25,114 bases of DNA from Verrucomicrobiaceae bacterium (GCA_003820635.1 RPOS01000229.1:1-25114), one strand, 5' to 3'; shown: positions 1 to 7,319, counted from the stretch's first letter. Notes: generated by a model not told the origin, from the sequence alone. Made by a program: numbers and translations.

Positions 1-135
1 CTGCACCACTTTTTTGGAAGCCCGCTTTTTTCGCTCGTATTCATTTCGCTTCTCTCGTTTGTACTGGACAGATTTTTCAATCCTGCGTTCATCAAGCGTC
101 TGCGGTATGGTGTTTACATACTCCGCCCAATTCAT
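1..135 (-). CDS. Small charged hypothetical protein, 3' end outside the window
   Basis: This reading frame runs off the left edge; 45 codons are visible. Its ATG (135-133) overlaps the TGA of the upstream gene as ATGA, the spacing used throughout this operon. The visible protein begins MNWAEYVNTIPQTLDERRIE and then becomes rich in Lys, Arg and Glu, so it is probably helical. I do not recognise a family. It is the last visible gene of the leftward early operon, so it is probably co-transcribed and translationally coupled with the genes before it. No function is assigned. Confidence 0.6.
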   Translation of the reverse strand, partial: MNWAEYVNTIPQTLDERRIEKSVQYKREKRNEYERKKRASKKVVQ

Positions 136-353
136 GCCATTACCCTCAAGAGAAACATTGTGAAGTCGCTAGGCTCAAACTCATCCCACCATACGTCGCC
201 TTCGTGCGTACCAAAAAAACTTTCATTGCCTGGGCTGCGTTGCCAGCCACGTTCGTCGTAATAAATCAGCGTCGGACTTGCTGCAAACTCGCCCCATTCA
301 ACAACGTACCAGCCAGGCTTAATGGGTTCCTCTTTCGTTGCGCTGACCTTCAT
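132..353 (-). CDS. Small acidic hypothetical phage protein (73 aa)
   Basis: The 73-aa protein is rich in aromatic and acidic residues: WYVVEWGEF, YYDERGW, and WWDEFEPSDF near the C-terminus. This looks like a compact beta-rich fold and resembles small phage proteins of unknown function. The ATG at 353 has a GGGAG Shine-Dalgarno six bases upstream. The gene overlaps the end of the preceding gene by 35 bases and the start of the next by 4. I do not recognise a named family. Membership of the helicase/nuclease operon suggests an accessory early function, but that is only context. Confidence 0.65.
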   Translation of the reverse strand: MKVSATKEEPIKPGWYVVEWGEFAASPTLIYYDERGWQRSPGNESFFGTHEGDVWWDEFEPSDFTMFLLRVMA

Positions 354-762
354 TTTCCGCTCCCTGTTTTTGCCGCCATTCTTTCAAAGCAATGTATGCG
401 GCGCGGTACAACGATCCAGACTGCCGGTTCCAAAAGTCATTTGATATATCGACCAACATTGCCAACGCGTTTAGCTCTTCTTGTTCTGACTTGAACGCGC
501 CGTTGTAGCTGTCTTGGATGTTCGCCAGCGCGATGTTTGCTGCGCGGCAAACTGCCATGACTCCTTCATCATCTTTCGCGCTTGCACCCAACAGCAGCAA
601 GTCTCTGGTGTCCAACATGACGTCAAAATGCGTAGGTGTAGCCCACCCCTCAACAAACGCATTTAAAGCCGTCAGAAGCGTTATCTGCGAGTCAGGCACT
701 ATCTGACTCAGTACGAGACACGGAATCTCTATCGGACGCGGTTTGCGTTTGCGAGAAGCCAT
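319..762 (-). CDS. Hypothetical early-operon protein (147 aa)
   Basis: I chose the ATG at 762 (MASRKRKPRPIEIPCL) because GGGGGAC lies just upstream. An in-frame GTG at 795 would add 11 residues but has no good ribosome-binding site. The N-terminus is strongly basic (RKRKPR); the rest looks alpha-helical with a hydrophobic stretch DLLLLGA, and the tail is polar (RQKQGAENEGQRNERG). There is no transmembrane segment and no motif I can name. It overlaps the 49-aa gene upstream by 34 bases in another frame. The basic N-terminus could bind nucleic acid, which is inference only. Confidence 0.65.
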   Translation of the reverse strand: MASRKRKPRPIEIPCLVLSQIVPDSQITLLTALNAFVEGWATPTHFDVMLDTRDLLLLGASAKDDEGVMAVCRAANIALANIQDSYNGAFKSEQEELNALAMLVDISNDFWNRQSGSLYRAAYIALKEWRQKQGAENEGQRNERGTH

Positions 763-878
763 TTGTCCCCCAGAGTCAGCATTGAACGCAGCCACGCCTT
801 ACGGACGTGAATTACAGCTTGTCGTGTTGTGTAGTCTTTAAACGGGAACAACTTTACAGCCCTGCGTGCTAACTTCAT
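729..878 (-). CDS. Small basic protein (49 aa), translationally coupled
   Basis: This short gene begins MKLARRAVKLFPFKDYTTRQ and ends at TAG (731-729). Its ATG overlaps the TGA of the 63-aa gene upstream as ATGA (878-875). A good Shine-Dalgarno (AAGGAG, read leftward just before it) lies inside the upstream gene. The protein is basic (LARRAVKLF, HVRKAWL) with aromatic residues and looks like the small Arg-rich proteins common in podovirus early operons. The stop-start overlap, ribosome-binding site and gap-filling position support a real gene. Function unknown. Confidence 0.65.
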   Translation of the reverse strand: MKLARRAVKLFPFKDYTTRQAVIHVRKAWLRSMLTLGDKWLLANANRVR

Positions 879-1066
879 GGTGCTTTCGCCTCCTTAAGTA
901 GTTCGATGCGTTCCCTGCTCGCGCGAAGCGCGCAGTACCGTTGATGCAACCGCTCCAAGAACGTAACGCGGCAAAGGTTCTCGCGCTCAAAAGTCAGCAG
1001 TTCCAAAACTTCTTCTTCTGTTTTGGACGCCAGTACATCATTAAGAACTCGCCAGGTTATGTTCAA
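875..1066 (-). CDS. Small helical hypothetical protein (63 aa, TTG start)
   Basis: The frame could start at a TTG at 1099, but a TTG at 1066 has GGAG seven bases upstream and gives a sensible start (MNITWRVLNDVLASKTEEEV), so I use it. The sequence alternates acidic and basic residues: EEEVLELLTFERENL, then RVTFLERLHQRYCALRASRERIELLKEA. This predicts two amphipathic helices, possibly a coiled coil. It overlaps the 53-aa gene upstream by 26 bases. No named family is recognised. The non-ATG start may keep expression low. The exact start is less certain than the gene. Confidence 0.6.
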   Translation of the reverse strand: MNITWRVLNDVLASKTEEEVLELLTFERENLCRVTFLERLHQRYCALRASRERIELLKEAKAP

Positions 1067-1202
1067 TTTTTTGCTCCAGTTTTTCAATCTTCTCTTCAAG
1101 TTTGCGCAGGCTTCGCGCAGCGGCGTTAGATGCCCGCCGCCGCATGGGAAGTTCCGCCTTTGCTGCTTTCAACAGCGTTCTCCAATGATCCAGTCTTTTC
1201 AC
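1041..1202 (-). CDS. Small coiled-coil protein (53 aa, GTG start)
   Basis: This frame begins with GTG at 1202, overlapping the TGA of the helicase as GTGA (1202-1199). It encodes VKRLDHWRTLLKAAKAELP, a basic stretch RRRASNAAARS, and a heptad-like helix LRKLEEKIEKLEQKIEHNL before TAA (1043-1041). The C-terminal half is a convincing short coiled coil, so it may oligomerise or bind a partner. It directly follows the helicase and should be translationally coupled to it; a helicase-partner role is possible but is inference from position. No family is recognised. Confidence 0.6.
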   Translation of the reverse strand: MKRLDHWRTLLKAAKAELPMRRRASNAAARSLRKLEEKIEKLEQKIEHNLASS

Positions 1203-2530
1203 TTCAGTGCCTCCAGTGCAATATCCGATATGGTCCGTTTGTTATGTAGTCCGGCCCATATCTTTTCATCGACGGTCTTGTTGGTTAGCATGACGTAACA
1301 CCACACATCATGCCGTTGGCCGCTTCGATGTAGTCTCCCTACCGTTTGTTCGTACAGTTCCAGCGACCAAGGCAACGAAAGAAATACCATGTTGCAGCCG
1401 CCATGCTGGAGATTAAGACCATGACCGGCAGACTTTGGATGGACAAGCAGTAGCTCAACACGTCCAGCATTCCAGCGTTCGATTGCGTTGGGATCTTCGA
1501 GGGTGACTGCATGTGGGTATCTCCGTTTCAGTTCTGCCAACTCTTCTTGGTACGTGTAGGCGATGATGGTATTCGCCCGTTGGTTTTCTTCTAACAAATC
1601 GTCCAGCGCATCAAACTTGTGCGCGCTGAATCGCACCGGGATCTGCGTTACAATGAACTTGCCCGGCTTATCGGGATGGGGTTTCTTTGTCGTCTCATAG
1701 ACAAACCCCGACGCCATCTGCTGTAATTTGCCCGCAGCGACCCCCGCGTTTACCGCCGTAATACCTTCAAACACGAAGTCTTTCTTCATCTTGTTGTACG
1801 GCGTCATTTCCATGTCGCAACGCACTTCAACGGCATGCAACGGCGGCAGCGTGTCCTTGTATTCGCCCGGCTCCAGCAGGTACGTCGCCGGCTTGATCTT
1901 CTGCATGACCCGATCAAGCGAGCCAGGACGCGGCGCCCACTCGCCGTAGTCGGCATTAATCAGCACAAAGTACGTCTGCATGAACGCGCCCTTGCTGCGC
2001 CCAAGCAGGTTCTGGTCAATGATCTTGCACTGGCCGAACACGTCCTCAAGCCCGTTACTGGTAAAGCTGCCAGTCAAACCCCAACGCACACGCATGGGTT
2101 CAATGACTTTCAGCAGCGCCTTGTAACGTGCGCCTGACGGATTCTTGAGGCGCGTCAGTTCATCAAACACAACGCCGTCAAAGTCCAGCTTTTGATTCGC
2201 CAGCCATAACAAATTGTCATAGTTGGTGACGACCACACTTGCGCCGCTGTTCAGCGCAGTCAGCCGCTGTTCAGGCGTGCCGACCGCCACGGCCATAGTG
2301 ATGTATGGCGACCAGATAAGACGCTCTACAGGCCATACGTCGGTGCAGACACGCTTAGGTGCCAACACCAAGAATCGTTTGACTACGCCGTCGCTAATCG
2401 CGTCTTGCATGGCTGTCAGCGTGGTTGCTGTCTTACCCGCACCGACTGGCGCGAGAATCATTGCGCGGTCGTGCTCGTAAATAAAATCAGCCGCTTCGTT
2501 TTGATACGACCTAAGTGTTGGCCCACTCAT
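1199..2530 (-). CDS. SNF2-type (SF2) DNA helicase/translocase
   Basis: A 443-aa superfamily 2 ATPase. Using the ATG at 2530 (AAGGA eight bases upstream, start MSGPTLRSYQ), the Walker A loop GAGKT is at residues 30-34. The motif II box is DELT (D123-E124) instead of DEAH/DExx, and motif III reads LTGSFTSNG where relatives have LTGTP-N. Motif VI is the canonical SNF2 form QTVGRLHRSGQR at about 395-406. It has only the two RecA-like domains, as expected for phage replication or repair helicases. It overlaps the VRR-NUC gene by 20 bases, a pairing common in phages; together they probably process replication or recombination intermediates. A longer start at 2560 is possible but lacks the better ribosome-binding site. 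Confidence 0.92.
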   Translation of the reverse strand: MSGPTLRSYQNEAADFIYEHDRAMILAPVGAGKTATTLTAMQDAISDGVVKRFLVLAPKRVCTDVWPVERLIWSPYITMAVAVGTPEQRLTALNSGASVVVTNYDNLLWLANQKLDFDGVVFDELTRLKNPSGARYKALLKVIEPMRVRWGLTGSFTSNGLEDVFGQCKIIDQNLLGRSKGAFMQTYFVLINADYGEWAPRPGSLDRVMQKIKPATYLLEPGEYKDTLPPLHAVEVRCDMEMTPYNKMKKDFVFEGITAVNAGVAAGKLQQMASGFVYETTKKPHPDKPGKFIVTQIPVRFSAHKFDALDDLLEENQRANTIIAYTYQEELAELKRRYPHAVTLEDPNAIERWNAGRVELLLVHPKSAGHGLNLQHGGCNMVFLSLPWSLELYEQTVGRLHRSGQRHDVWCYVMLTNKTVDEKIWAGLHNKRTISDIALEALK

Positions 2531-2780
2531 CAATCTGTTCCTTAGTCCAGAGGCACGCATAGTTTTGACCTAAGCTGCGCATGTCTCGTGCGTACAATTT
2601 TTGGAGTTCTGACAAGCGCCCGCCTTTGGTTTTAAGTTCAACAAACCAAGTTTGGCCGTTCGGCAGACACGCAATCCGGTCAGCGACGCCGCGATGGGAT
2701 GGGCTTTTAAACTTGTATGTCAGCCCGCCTTGCATCTCGACTACCCAGACAAAGTAACTTTCTATCTCGTGTTCTTTCAT
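2511..2780 (-). CDS. VRR-NUC domain nuclease
   Basis: An 89-aa stand-alone VRR-NUC protein of the PD-(D/E)XK superfamily. Visible motifs are an N-terminal acidic helix with E6, KFKSPSHRGVADRI (D34 as the metal-binding Asp), FVELK (E48, K50 of the E-x-K pair), and LSELQ (Q60), all in the usual order. The family acts as structure-specific nucleases or Holliday-junction resolvase-like enzymes. It is the first gene of the leftward operon and overlaps the SNF2 helicase gene. The start at 2780 is only six bases past the predicted -10 box and has no clear Shine-Dalgarno, so its mRNA may be leaderless. Starting later would remove E6. Confidence 0.92.
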   Translation of the reverse strand: MKEHEIESYFVWVVEMQGGLTYKFKSPSHRGVADRIACLPNGQTWFVELKTKGGRLSELQKLYARDMRSLGQNYACLWTKEQIDEWANT

Positions 2781-2786
2781 GGACTC

Positions 2787-2814
2787 ACTCTAGCATGAAA
2801 AATTAGGTTGTCAA
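2787..2814 (-). promoter_or_regulatory. Predicted sigma70 promoter of the leftward early operon
   Basis: On the minus strand, a perfect TTGACA (2814-2809), 16 bases, then TAGAGT (2792-2787). The predicted transcription start falls at about 2780, the first base of the VRR-NUC start codon. The -35 overlaps the rightward promoter's -35 in the palindromic TTGTCAA. Confidence 0.6.
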
Positions 2815-2835
2815 AAACTTTTTTTCAATTATTAT
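2808..2835 (+). promoter_or_regulatory. Predicted sigma70 promoter of the rightward replication operon
   Basis: TTGTCA (2808-2813), 16 bases, then TATTAT (2830-2835), which matches TATAAT at five of six bases. The predicted start is near 2842, giving a leader of about 19 bases with CGGAGGAA before the ATG at 2861. It is back to back with the leftward promoter, and both use the same -35 heptamer. Confidence 0.6.
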
Positions 2836-2860
2836 TCAGCCTGAAACGGAGGAAACACAA

Positions 2861-3985
2861 ATGCAACACAGTAAAGTAGTCGGCGGTAGCACCGCCAAGC
2901 GAGTGATGGCGTGCCCCGGTAGCGTGGCGTTGGTCAATAAGATGCCGCCGCAACTGTCTAGCAAGTACGCAGATGAAGGCACGCTGTTGCACAACGTAAT
3001 CGCCGACATATTGGACAAATCGCTGCCGGTGGATTCGTTCCTAGGCATGAAGTATCAAGACATTGAACTTACCCAGGAACTGATAGATGACAAGTTACTA
3101 CCGGCGCTCGCGGCTCTCGACGAAATCGACCCGACGAAACAAATGGAATTCGCTGTCGAAACCCGAGTGGGTTTTGGTGATTTTTTACCTGACGTTTTTG
3201 GCTCTACTGACCTATTGGGTCGCATTGGAACTAAGGCTCTGGTAATTGACTGGAAGTTTGGCGACGGCGTGCTGGTGACAGCGGAAGAGAATCCACAACT
3301 GCTGTTCTACGCTGCCGCTGCGATGCGCACCCCTGAAGTGCAGTGGGTGTTTAAGGGTGCAACAGAAATCGAGTGCGTGATTGTCCAGCCGACCAAAGGC
3401 GTTAGCCGCTGGGTGACTACGCCGGAGCGCATCAAGGCGTTCGAACATGAGCTGGCGATGGCGGTACGCGAAGCACAGAAACCTGACGCCAACCTGAGCG
3501 CGGGCGACCACTGCCGCTGGTGTGCCGCAAAACCCATTTGCCCCAAAATGACGGGCGCAGTTGATCGCGCGCTTAAGACGTCGCTGCAAGACCTGGACGC
3601 AGCGCAGATCAGCGCCTATCTTAAAAATGCCGATGTACTAGAGGGGTGGATTACAGATCTCCGCGCGCTGGCGTTTCAGATGCTGGAGAAGGGGATCAAA
3701 CTGCCTGAGCATAAGCTGGTTGCCAAGCGTGCCGTCCGGCGTTGGACGGATGAAGATGCTGCGCGCGCTGCACTGTCGGAACACCTGTTGGAAGAGTACA
3801 TTTATGACCGCGTTCTGATCTCACCCGCCAAGGCAGAAAAGATGTTAAAAAATCTTGGACAACCGTTGCCGGATTGTGTAGCATCAACTTCGTCGGGTAG
3901 CACTCTCGCTCATGTGAGTGATGCCCGGCCTGAAGTGTTGCAAATCGGACAGCAATTGACTGCTGCCCTCTCTAAACTGATCTAA
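2861..3985 (+). CDS. DUF2800 / Cas4-like PD-(D/E)XK nuclease
   Basis: A 374-aa protein with the layout of the DUF2800 family, related to Cas4/RecB-type nucleases. An N-terminal Cys is in RVMACPGS (C18), followed by DEGTLLH. The nuclease core has GSTD (D117), VIDWKFGDG (D130, K132) and a QLLFYA motif. Three C-terminal cysteines lie in CRWCAAKPIC (C218, C221, C227). One early Cys plus three late Cys is the iron-sulfur arrangement of Cas4 and AddB. The start has CGGAGGAA nine bases upstream. It heads the replication operon, so exonuclease or end-processing in replication or recombination is likely. Family assignment is firm; activity is inferred. Confidence 0.88.
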   Translation: MQHSKVVGGSTAKRVMACPGSVALVNKMPPQLSSKYADEGTLLHNVIADILDKSLPVDSFLGMKYQDIELTQELIDDKLLPALAALDEIDPTKQMEFAVETRVGFGDFLPDVFGSTDLLGRIGTKALVIDWKFGDGVLVTAEENPQLLFYAAAAMRTPEVQWVFKGATEIECVIVQPTKGVSRWVTTPERIKAFEHELAMAVREAQKPDANLSAGDHCRWCAAKPICPKMTGAVDRALKTSLQDLDAAQISAYLKNADVLEGWITDLRALAFQMLEKGIKLPEHKLVAKRAVRRWTDEDAARAALSEHLLEEYIYDRVLISPAKAEKMLKNLGQPLPDCVASTSSGSTLAHVSDARPEVLQIGQQLTAALSKLI

Positions 3986-3995
3986 AGGAAAAACT

Positions 3996-4643
3996 ATGTC
4001 TAATCTTGTCGCTTTCGCTGGTGCAAACCTTCCCGCAGTTGCTTCGCTTTCAACCGCTTTGCGTTCTATCGCGTCCGATGTTGGCCCGACTGGTTCCGTC
4101 ATTATCAAGATGGACAAGACCGGCCACTGGGTGTTCGGCGCGGATCAAACCGAAGTAGAAGATGACAGCCTGTGGGCAGTGAATCCGTTCTCCTTCGTGC
4201 ATGGTTTCATTGCATGGGGCGACGGGGAAGTGCTGGGCGAAAAGATGGTGCCCGTTGCTGAACCGCTGCCGGAAGTCGGCCCTGCGCCTGCTGCCGCTAA
4301 ACGCGGTTGGGAGACGCAAGTCGGTATGTCGCTTAAGTGCATCAAGGGCGAAGATGTTGGGATGGAAGCGCGCTATAACGTGACCTCGGTCGGCGGTAAG
4401 CGTGCAGTGCAAGAACTGGCTGTGGCGATTGCCACTCAGGTTGATGCCGACCAGACCAAGCCTGTGCCTGTCGTGCGTCTGAAGAAGGAGCATTATCAGC
4501 ACAAGTCGTATGGCCGTATCTATACTCCGATCTTCGATATTGTCGAATTCGTGAGCATGGAAGCAGAACCGGAAGCGCCCGCTGAAGGGGATGCTGAAGC
4601 AGTGCAAGAATCAACGCCGGGTCGTCGCCGTCGTAGCGTGTAA
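3996..4643 (+). CDS. Conserved-looking hypothetical protein of the replication operon (215 aa)
   Basis: Starts MSNLVAFAGANLPAV with AAAGGA upstream, 10 bases after the DUF2800 gene. The body looks beta-rich (VIIKMDKTGHWVFGA, YGRIYTPIFDIVEFV). The C-terminal tail is acidic (EAEPEAPAEGDAEAVQE) but ends in a basic cluster (GRRRRSV). A gene between DUF2800 and DNA polymerase A often encodes a single-stranded DNA-binding protein (DUF2815) in other phages, and an acidic tail is typical of such proteins. I do not see the DUF2815 sequence pattern, so that role is a guess from position and shape. A pseudoknot-like RNA begins six bases after its TAA. Confidence 0.7.
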   Translation: MSNLVAFAGANLPAVASLSTALRSIASDVGPTGSVIIKMDKTGHWVFGADQTEVEDDSLWAVNPFSFVHGFIAWGDGEVLGEKMVPVAEPLPEVGPAPAAAKRGWETQVGMSLKCIKGEDVGMEARYNVTSVGGKRAVQELAVAIATQVDADQTKPVPVVRLKKEHYQHKSYGRIYTPIFDIVEFVSMEAEPEAPAEGDAEAVQESTPGRRRRSV

Positions 4644-4649
4644 GTAGTA

Positions 4650-4763
4650 CCTGCGAACCGGGGCGCAGGCTGATTTTCCCCGGACCAACAGATAAGCAAA
4701 TCGGGAATTCCTAACTTTCATGGGGATGGAAACTCGGTGTTCTCGGTTTGCTTTTCTGTTGGT
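4650..4763 (+). ncRNA. Candidate structured RNA: H-type pseudoknot plus long hairpin
   Basis: Stem 1 is CCTGCG (4650-4655) with CGCAGG (4664-4669), six Watson-Crick pairs. Its loop holds CCGGGG (4658-4663), which pairs with CCCCGG (4678-4683). The crossing loops are 2 and 8 bases, with none between the stems, a classic H-type pseudoknot geometry. The next base starts an imperfect 28-position stem: 4684-4711 with 4736-4763, two mismatches (4692/4755 and 4709/4738) and three G-T pairs, closing on a 24-base loop. No T run follows, so it is not an ordinary terminator. tRNA-Thr starts 18 bases later. Transcription is assumed from the surrounding operon. The fold was worked out by hand. Confidence 0.5.
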
Positions 4764-4781
4764 GCAATATCAACAGCCTGT

Positions 4782-4857
4782 GCTGGCGTAGCTCAGTTGG
4801 TAGAGCAACCGCCTTGTAAGCGGTAGGTCGTCAGTTCGAATCCGACCGTCAGCACCA
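4782..4857 (+). tRNA. tRNA-Thr (anticodon UGU)
   Basis: A 76-base tRNA with acceptor stem GCTGGCG/CGTCAGC (one G-T pair), D-arm TAGCTCAGTTGGTAGAGCA, anticodon stem ACCGC/GCGGT around loop CTTGTAA (anticodon TGT), a T-arm with TTCGAAT, discriminator A and an encoded CCA. It reads ACA and, by wobble, ACG threonine codons. It lies in the replication operon between a structured non-coding segment and a tiny membrane-protein gene, so it must be cut from a polycistronic transcript. No integrase or duplicated tRNA end is present, so it does not look like an attachment site here. Confidence 0.95.
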
Positions 4858-4884
4858 CACTAAACTAATCTAAAGGAAACGAAG

Positions 4885-5001
4885 ATGGACTTCTGGGCAT
4901 TCGCAACATTCTGCACTTTCGTGGGTTGGCTCGCTGGTGGTGGTACAGGCGCGGCTATTGGCTGCGTGTTGGCATTCCTTATTGGATGCATAAGCGAATG
5001 A
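4885..5001 (+). CDS. Tiny membrane protein (38 aa) coupled to DNA polymerase
   Basis: MDFWAFATFCTFVGWLAGGG and the following residues form a nearly continuous hydrophobic stretch (about residues 5-35) with glycine-rich GGGTGAAIG, a likely single- or hairpin-membrane segment. AAAGGAAACGAAG precedes the ATG. The TGA (4999-5001) overlaps the polymerase ATG as ATGA, so ribosomes finishing here probably start the polymerase. It could be a membrane peptide in its own right, a translational leader, or both. No family is recognised. Confidence 0.6.
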   Translation: MDFWAFATFCTFVGWLAGGGTGAAIGCVLAFLIGCISE

Positions 5002-6929
5002 TCCTTTATGTCGACTTCGAAACCCGTAGCCGCTGCGACTTGCGCGCTAAGGGCGTCTACAACTACGCGCAGGACGCCAGCACCGACGTGCTGTGTATGT
5101 CCTACGCGTTTGACGATGAGGACGTGCAGACATGGACGCCAGATCAACCTTTTCCTGGACGTATCTTGGCGCATGAGGGCCAGATACGCGCGCACAACGC
5201 CGCTTTCGAGCGGCTTATCTTTTGGTACGTCCTTCAGATCAACTTTCACCCGGAGCAGTTCTATTGCACCGCTGCACAGGCACGCGCTAATTGCTTGCCC
5301 GGCTCGCTTGAGGACGTGGGACGCGCGCTGTCCAGCGTGATGCGTAAGGATCACCGAGGCAGCCAACTGATTCGGCTGCTATCCGTACCCCAGGCCGACG
5401 GATCGTTCCGCCAGGACGCTAAATTGATGGCCGAAATGATCGCCTATTGCGAGCAGGACGTGCTCGCCATGCGTGCCGTCTCCAAAGGTATGCGTGACCT
5501 GAGCGCCGACGAACTTAGTGACTACCAGACCAACGAGCGCATCAACGACCGGGGCGTGTTGGTAGACGTTCCGCTGTGCTTGGCCGCTGTGCGGTATTCC
5601 GAAGCCGAAGTGGAAGAGATCCAGGCGAAGGTAGTCGAAGCGACAGACGGCGAGATCCGCAGTGTGCGCTCACCTAAGATGCGTGAATGGGTACTAGCGC
5701 GGGTAGGCGAGCAGGCGAAGAAGCTCATGTGGACGGGCGAGAAGTATTCAATCGACAAGACCGTCCGGGCGAATTTGCTGACGATTGATAACGTCGAGGA
5801 GGTGCCGCCGCATGTCCAAGAAGTCATTCAGTGTGCAGATGATCTGTGGGCGTCGTCGGTTGCTAAGTTCAGCCGCCTTGCTGCGCTGGCAGATGATGAA
5901 GATCACCGAGTCCGGGGAGCCTTCGTTTTTGCTGGCGGATCAGCGACTGGCCGAGCTAGTAGCTACGGCGCGCAGGTGCATAACTTCACCCGAAAATGCG
6001 CCGCAGAACCTGACGCCGTTCGAGCAAGAATGGTTTCAGGCGGTTCAGTGGTGCCTGAGTTTGGAAAACGGGTTACAGACGTCTTAAAGGCCATGCTGCG
6101 CCCGGCGATCATTCCCGCTAAGGGGAAGGTGTTGGTCGTGGCGGATTGGGCGGGTATCGAGGCGCGGGTGAATCCGTGGGCGTCCAACTGTCGCGCAGGT
6201 ACTGCCAAGCTGGAACTGTTCGAGCGTGGCGAGGACGTTTATAAGGTGAATGCTTCCGCGACGTTCCACGTGCCATATGAGCAGATCGACAAAGAGCAGC
6301 GCCAGATCGGGAAGGTGCAGGAACTCGCCTGTGGATTCGCTGGCGGCGTGGGCGCATTCGCTGCGATGGGCCGCGTCTATGGCGTGCATCTGCCCGAGTC
6401 GGACGCTCGGCGCATGGTCGATGGTTGGCGACGGGCGAATCCGTGGGCTGTACCGTACTGGCAAGATCTGGAAGAAGCCTATACGCGAGCGATGCGAAAC
6501 AAGGGCCACGAGTTCCACGCAGGGCGTGTCGTTTATTTGTTTGACGGACTGCACCTTTGGTATGCACTGCCCTCTGGCCGTGTGTTGTGCTATCCCTTTG
6601 CGCGGAATGAAGCCGAAGGCGTGACCTATGCAAAAGCCGCATGGAAGCCTACGGCAGACGCAAAAGAATGGCCGCGTGCGCGTTTGTGGAAGGGACTGGC
6701 GTGCGAGAATATCACGCAGGCAATTGCGAATGATCTGCTGCGCTATTCGCTCCGACAGGTCGACGCGGTGTTGCATGTGCATGACGAAATTGTTTTAGAA
6801 GTAGATGCAACGGCGGCTGATTCCGCGATGGAACGGCTCGCCGAGATTATGAAAACGCCGCCTGTATGGGCGAAAGAGTTGCCTTTGGATGTAGAAGTAC
6901 ATTCAATGACGCGCTACGGGAAAGGTTGA
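4998..6929 (+). CDS. Family A DNA polymerase with 3'-5' exonuclease domain
   Basis: A 643-aa replicative polymerase. The N-terminal DEDDy exonuclease shows VDFET (D6, E8), HNAAFER (residues 66-72, with Glu where many relatives have Asp) and YCEQD (Y150, D154). The polymerase domain has motif A VVADWAGIEAR (D383), a motif B helix RQIGK (R435, K439) and motif C VHDE (D596, E597). The start is the ATG at 4998, overlapping the stop of the 38-aa gene. An in-frame ATG 72 bases earlier would only read that gene out of frame and give an unnatural WWW-rich extension. It probably works with the primase-helicase downstream. Relatives are common in podoviruses. Confidence 0.95.
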   Translation: MILYVDFETRSRCDLRAKGVYNYAQDASTDVLCMSYAFDDEDVQTWTPDQPFPGRILAHEGQIRAHNAAFERLIFWYVLQINFHPEQFYCTAAQARANCLPGSLEDVGRALSSVMRKDHRGSQLIRLLSVPQADGSFRQDAKLMAEMIAYCEQDVLAMRAVSKGMRDLSADELSDYQTNERINDRGVLVDVPLCLAAVRYSEAEVEEIQAKVVEATDGEIRSVRSPKMREWVLARVGEQAKKLMWTGEKYSIDKTVRANLLTIDNVEEVPPHVQEVIQCADDLWASSVAKFSRLAALADDEDHRVRGAFVFAGGSATGRASSYGAQVHNFTRKCAAEPDAVRARMVSGGSVVPEFGKRVTDVLKAMLRPAIIPAKGKVLVVADWAGIEARVNPWASNCRAGTAKLELFERGEDVYKVNASATFHVPYEQIDKEQRQIGKVQELACGFAGGVGAFAAMGRVYGVHLPESDARRMVDGWRRANPWAVPYWQDLEEAYTRAMRNKGHEFHAGRVVYLFDGLHLWYALPSGRVLCYPFARNEAEGVTYAKAAWKPTADAKEWPRARLWKGLACENITQAIANDLLRYSLRQVDAVLHVHDEIVLEVDATAADSAMERLAEIMKTPPVWAKELPLDVEVHSMTRYGKG

Positions 6930-6931
6930 AC

Positions 6932-7315
6932 ATGGAAATTTGGACTTCAATTCCCGGCTATGAGGGTTTTTACGAAGTAAGTAATTTTGGAAATGTTCGG
7001 TCGCTTACGCGGTCTGTGCCTTATGGCCGTCACCAAGGCATGACGTATAAGGGCAAAGACATTAAACAGTTTGTTTCCAATACTTATTTAAGCGTCAAAC
7101 TTTCGCGTGCCGGTGTCACAAAAACAACTTACACGCATGAATTAGTGTTGTTAGCGTTTGAAGGATATCGTCCGTCGATGGATGAGCGTTGTGAAATTCG
7201 ACATTTGGATGGCAACAAATTCAACAACGCTCTAAGTAATCTTAAATACGGAACGATTAGCGAAAATGCCGCAGACAGAAAGTTACACAATAAGGGGTTG
7301 ATTGCAGTTAAATAA
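6932..7315 (+). CDS. NUMOD4/HNH homing-type endonuclease
   Basis: A 127-aa protein opening with a textbook NUMOD4 motif (IWTSIPGYEGFYEVSNFGNV, residues 3-22), then an HNH nuclease: THELVLLAF (H69), IRHLDGNKFNNALSNL (H91, D93, N98-N99). This is the common free-standing phage homing endonuclease. AAAGG lies six bases before the ATG, two bases after the polymerase stop. One 60-base line (7081-7140) has 25 G+C against 40 in a polymerase line (6301-6360), so it looks like a later insertion between polymerase and primase. It probably cuts related phages that lack it. No intron boundaries are seen. Confidence 0.92.
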   Translation: MEIWTSIPGYEGFYEVSNFGNVRSLTRSVPYGRHQGMTYKGKDIKQFVSNTYLSVKLSRAGVTKTTYTHELVLLAFEGYRPSMDERCEIRHLDGNKFNNALSNLKYGTISENAADRKLHNKGLIAVK

Positions 7316-7319
7316 AAAT

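Noticed and set aside
4782..4857. tRNA as a prophage attachment site
   Set aside because: No integrase and no duplicated tRNA end in the window.
4926..4997. N-terminal extension of the DNA polymerase
   Set aside because: This stretch is the 38-aa gene read out of frame (WWWYRRGYW), and the polymerase fold begins at the ATG at 4998.
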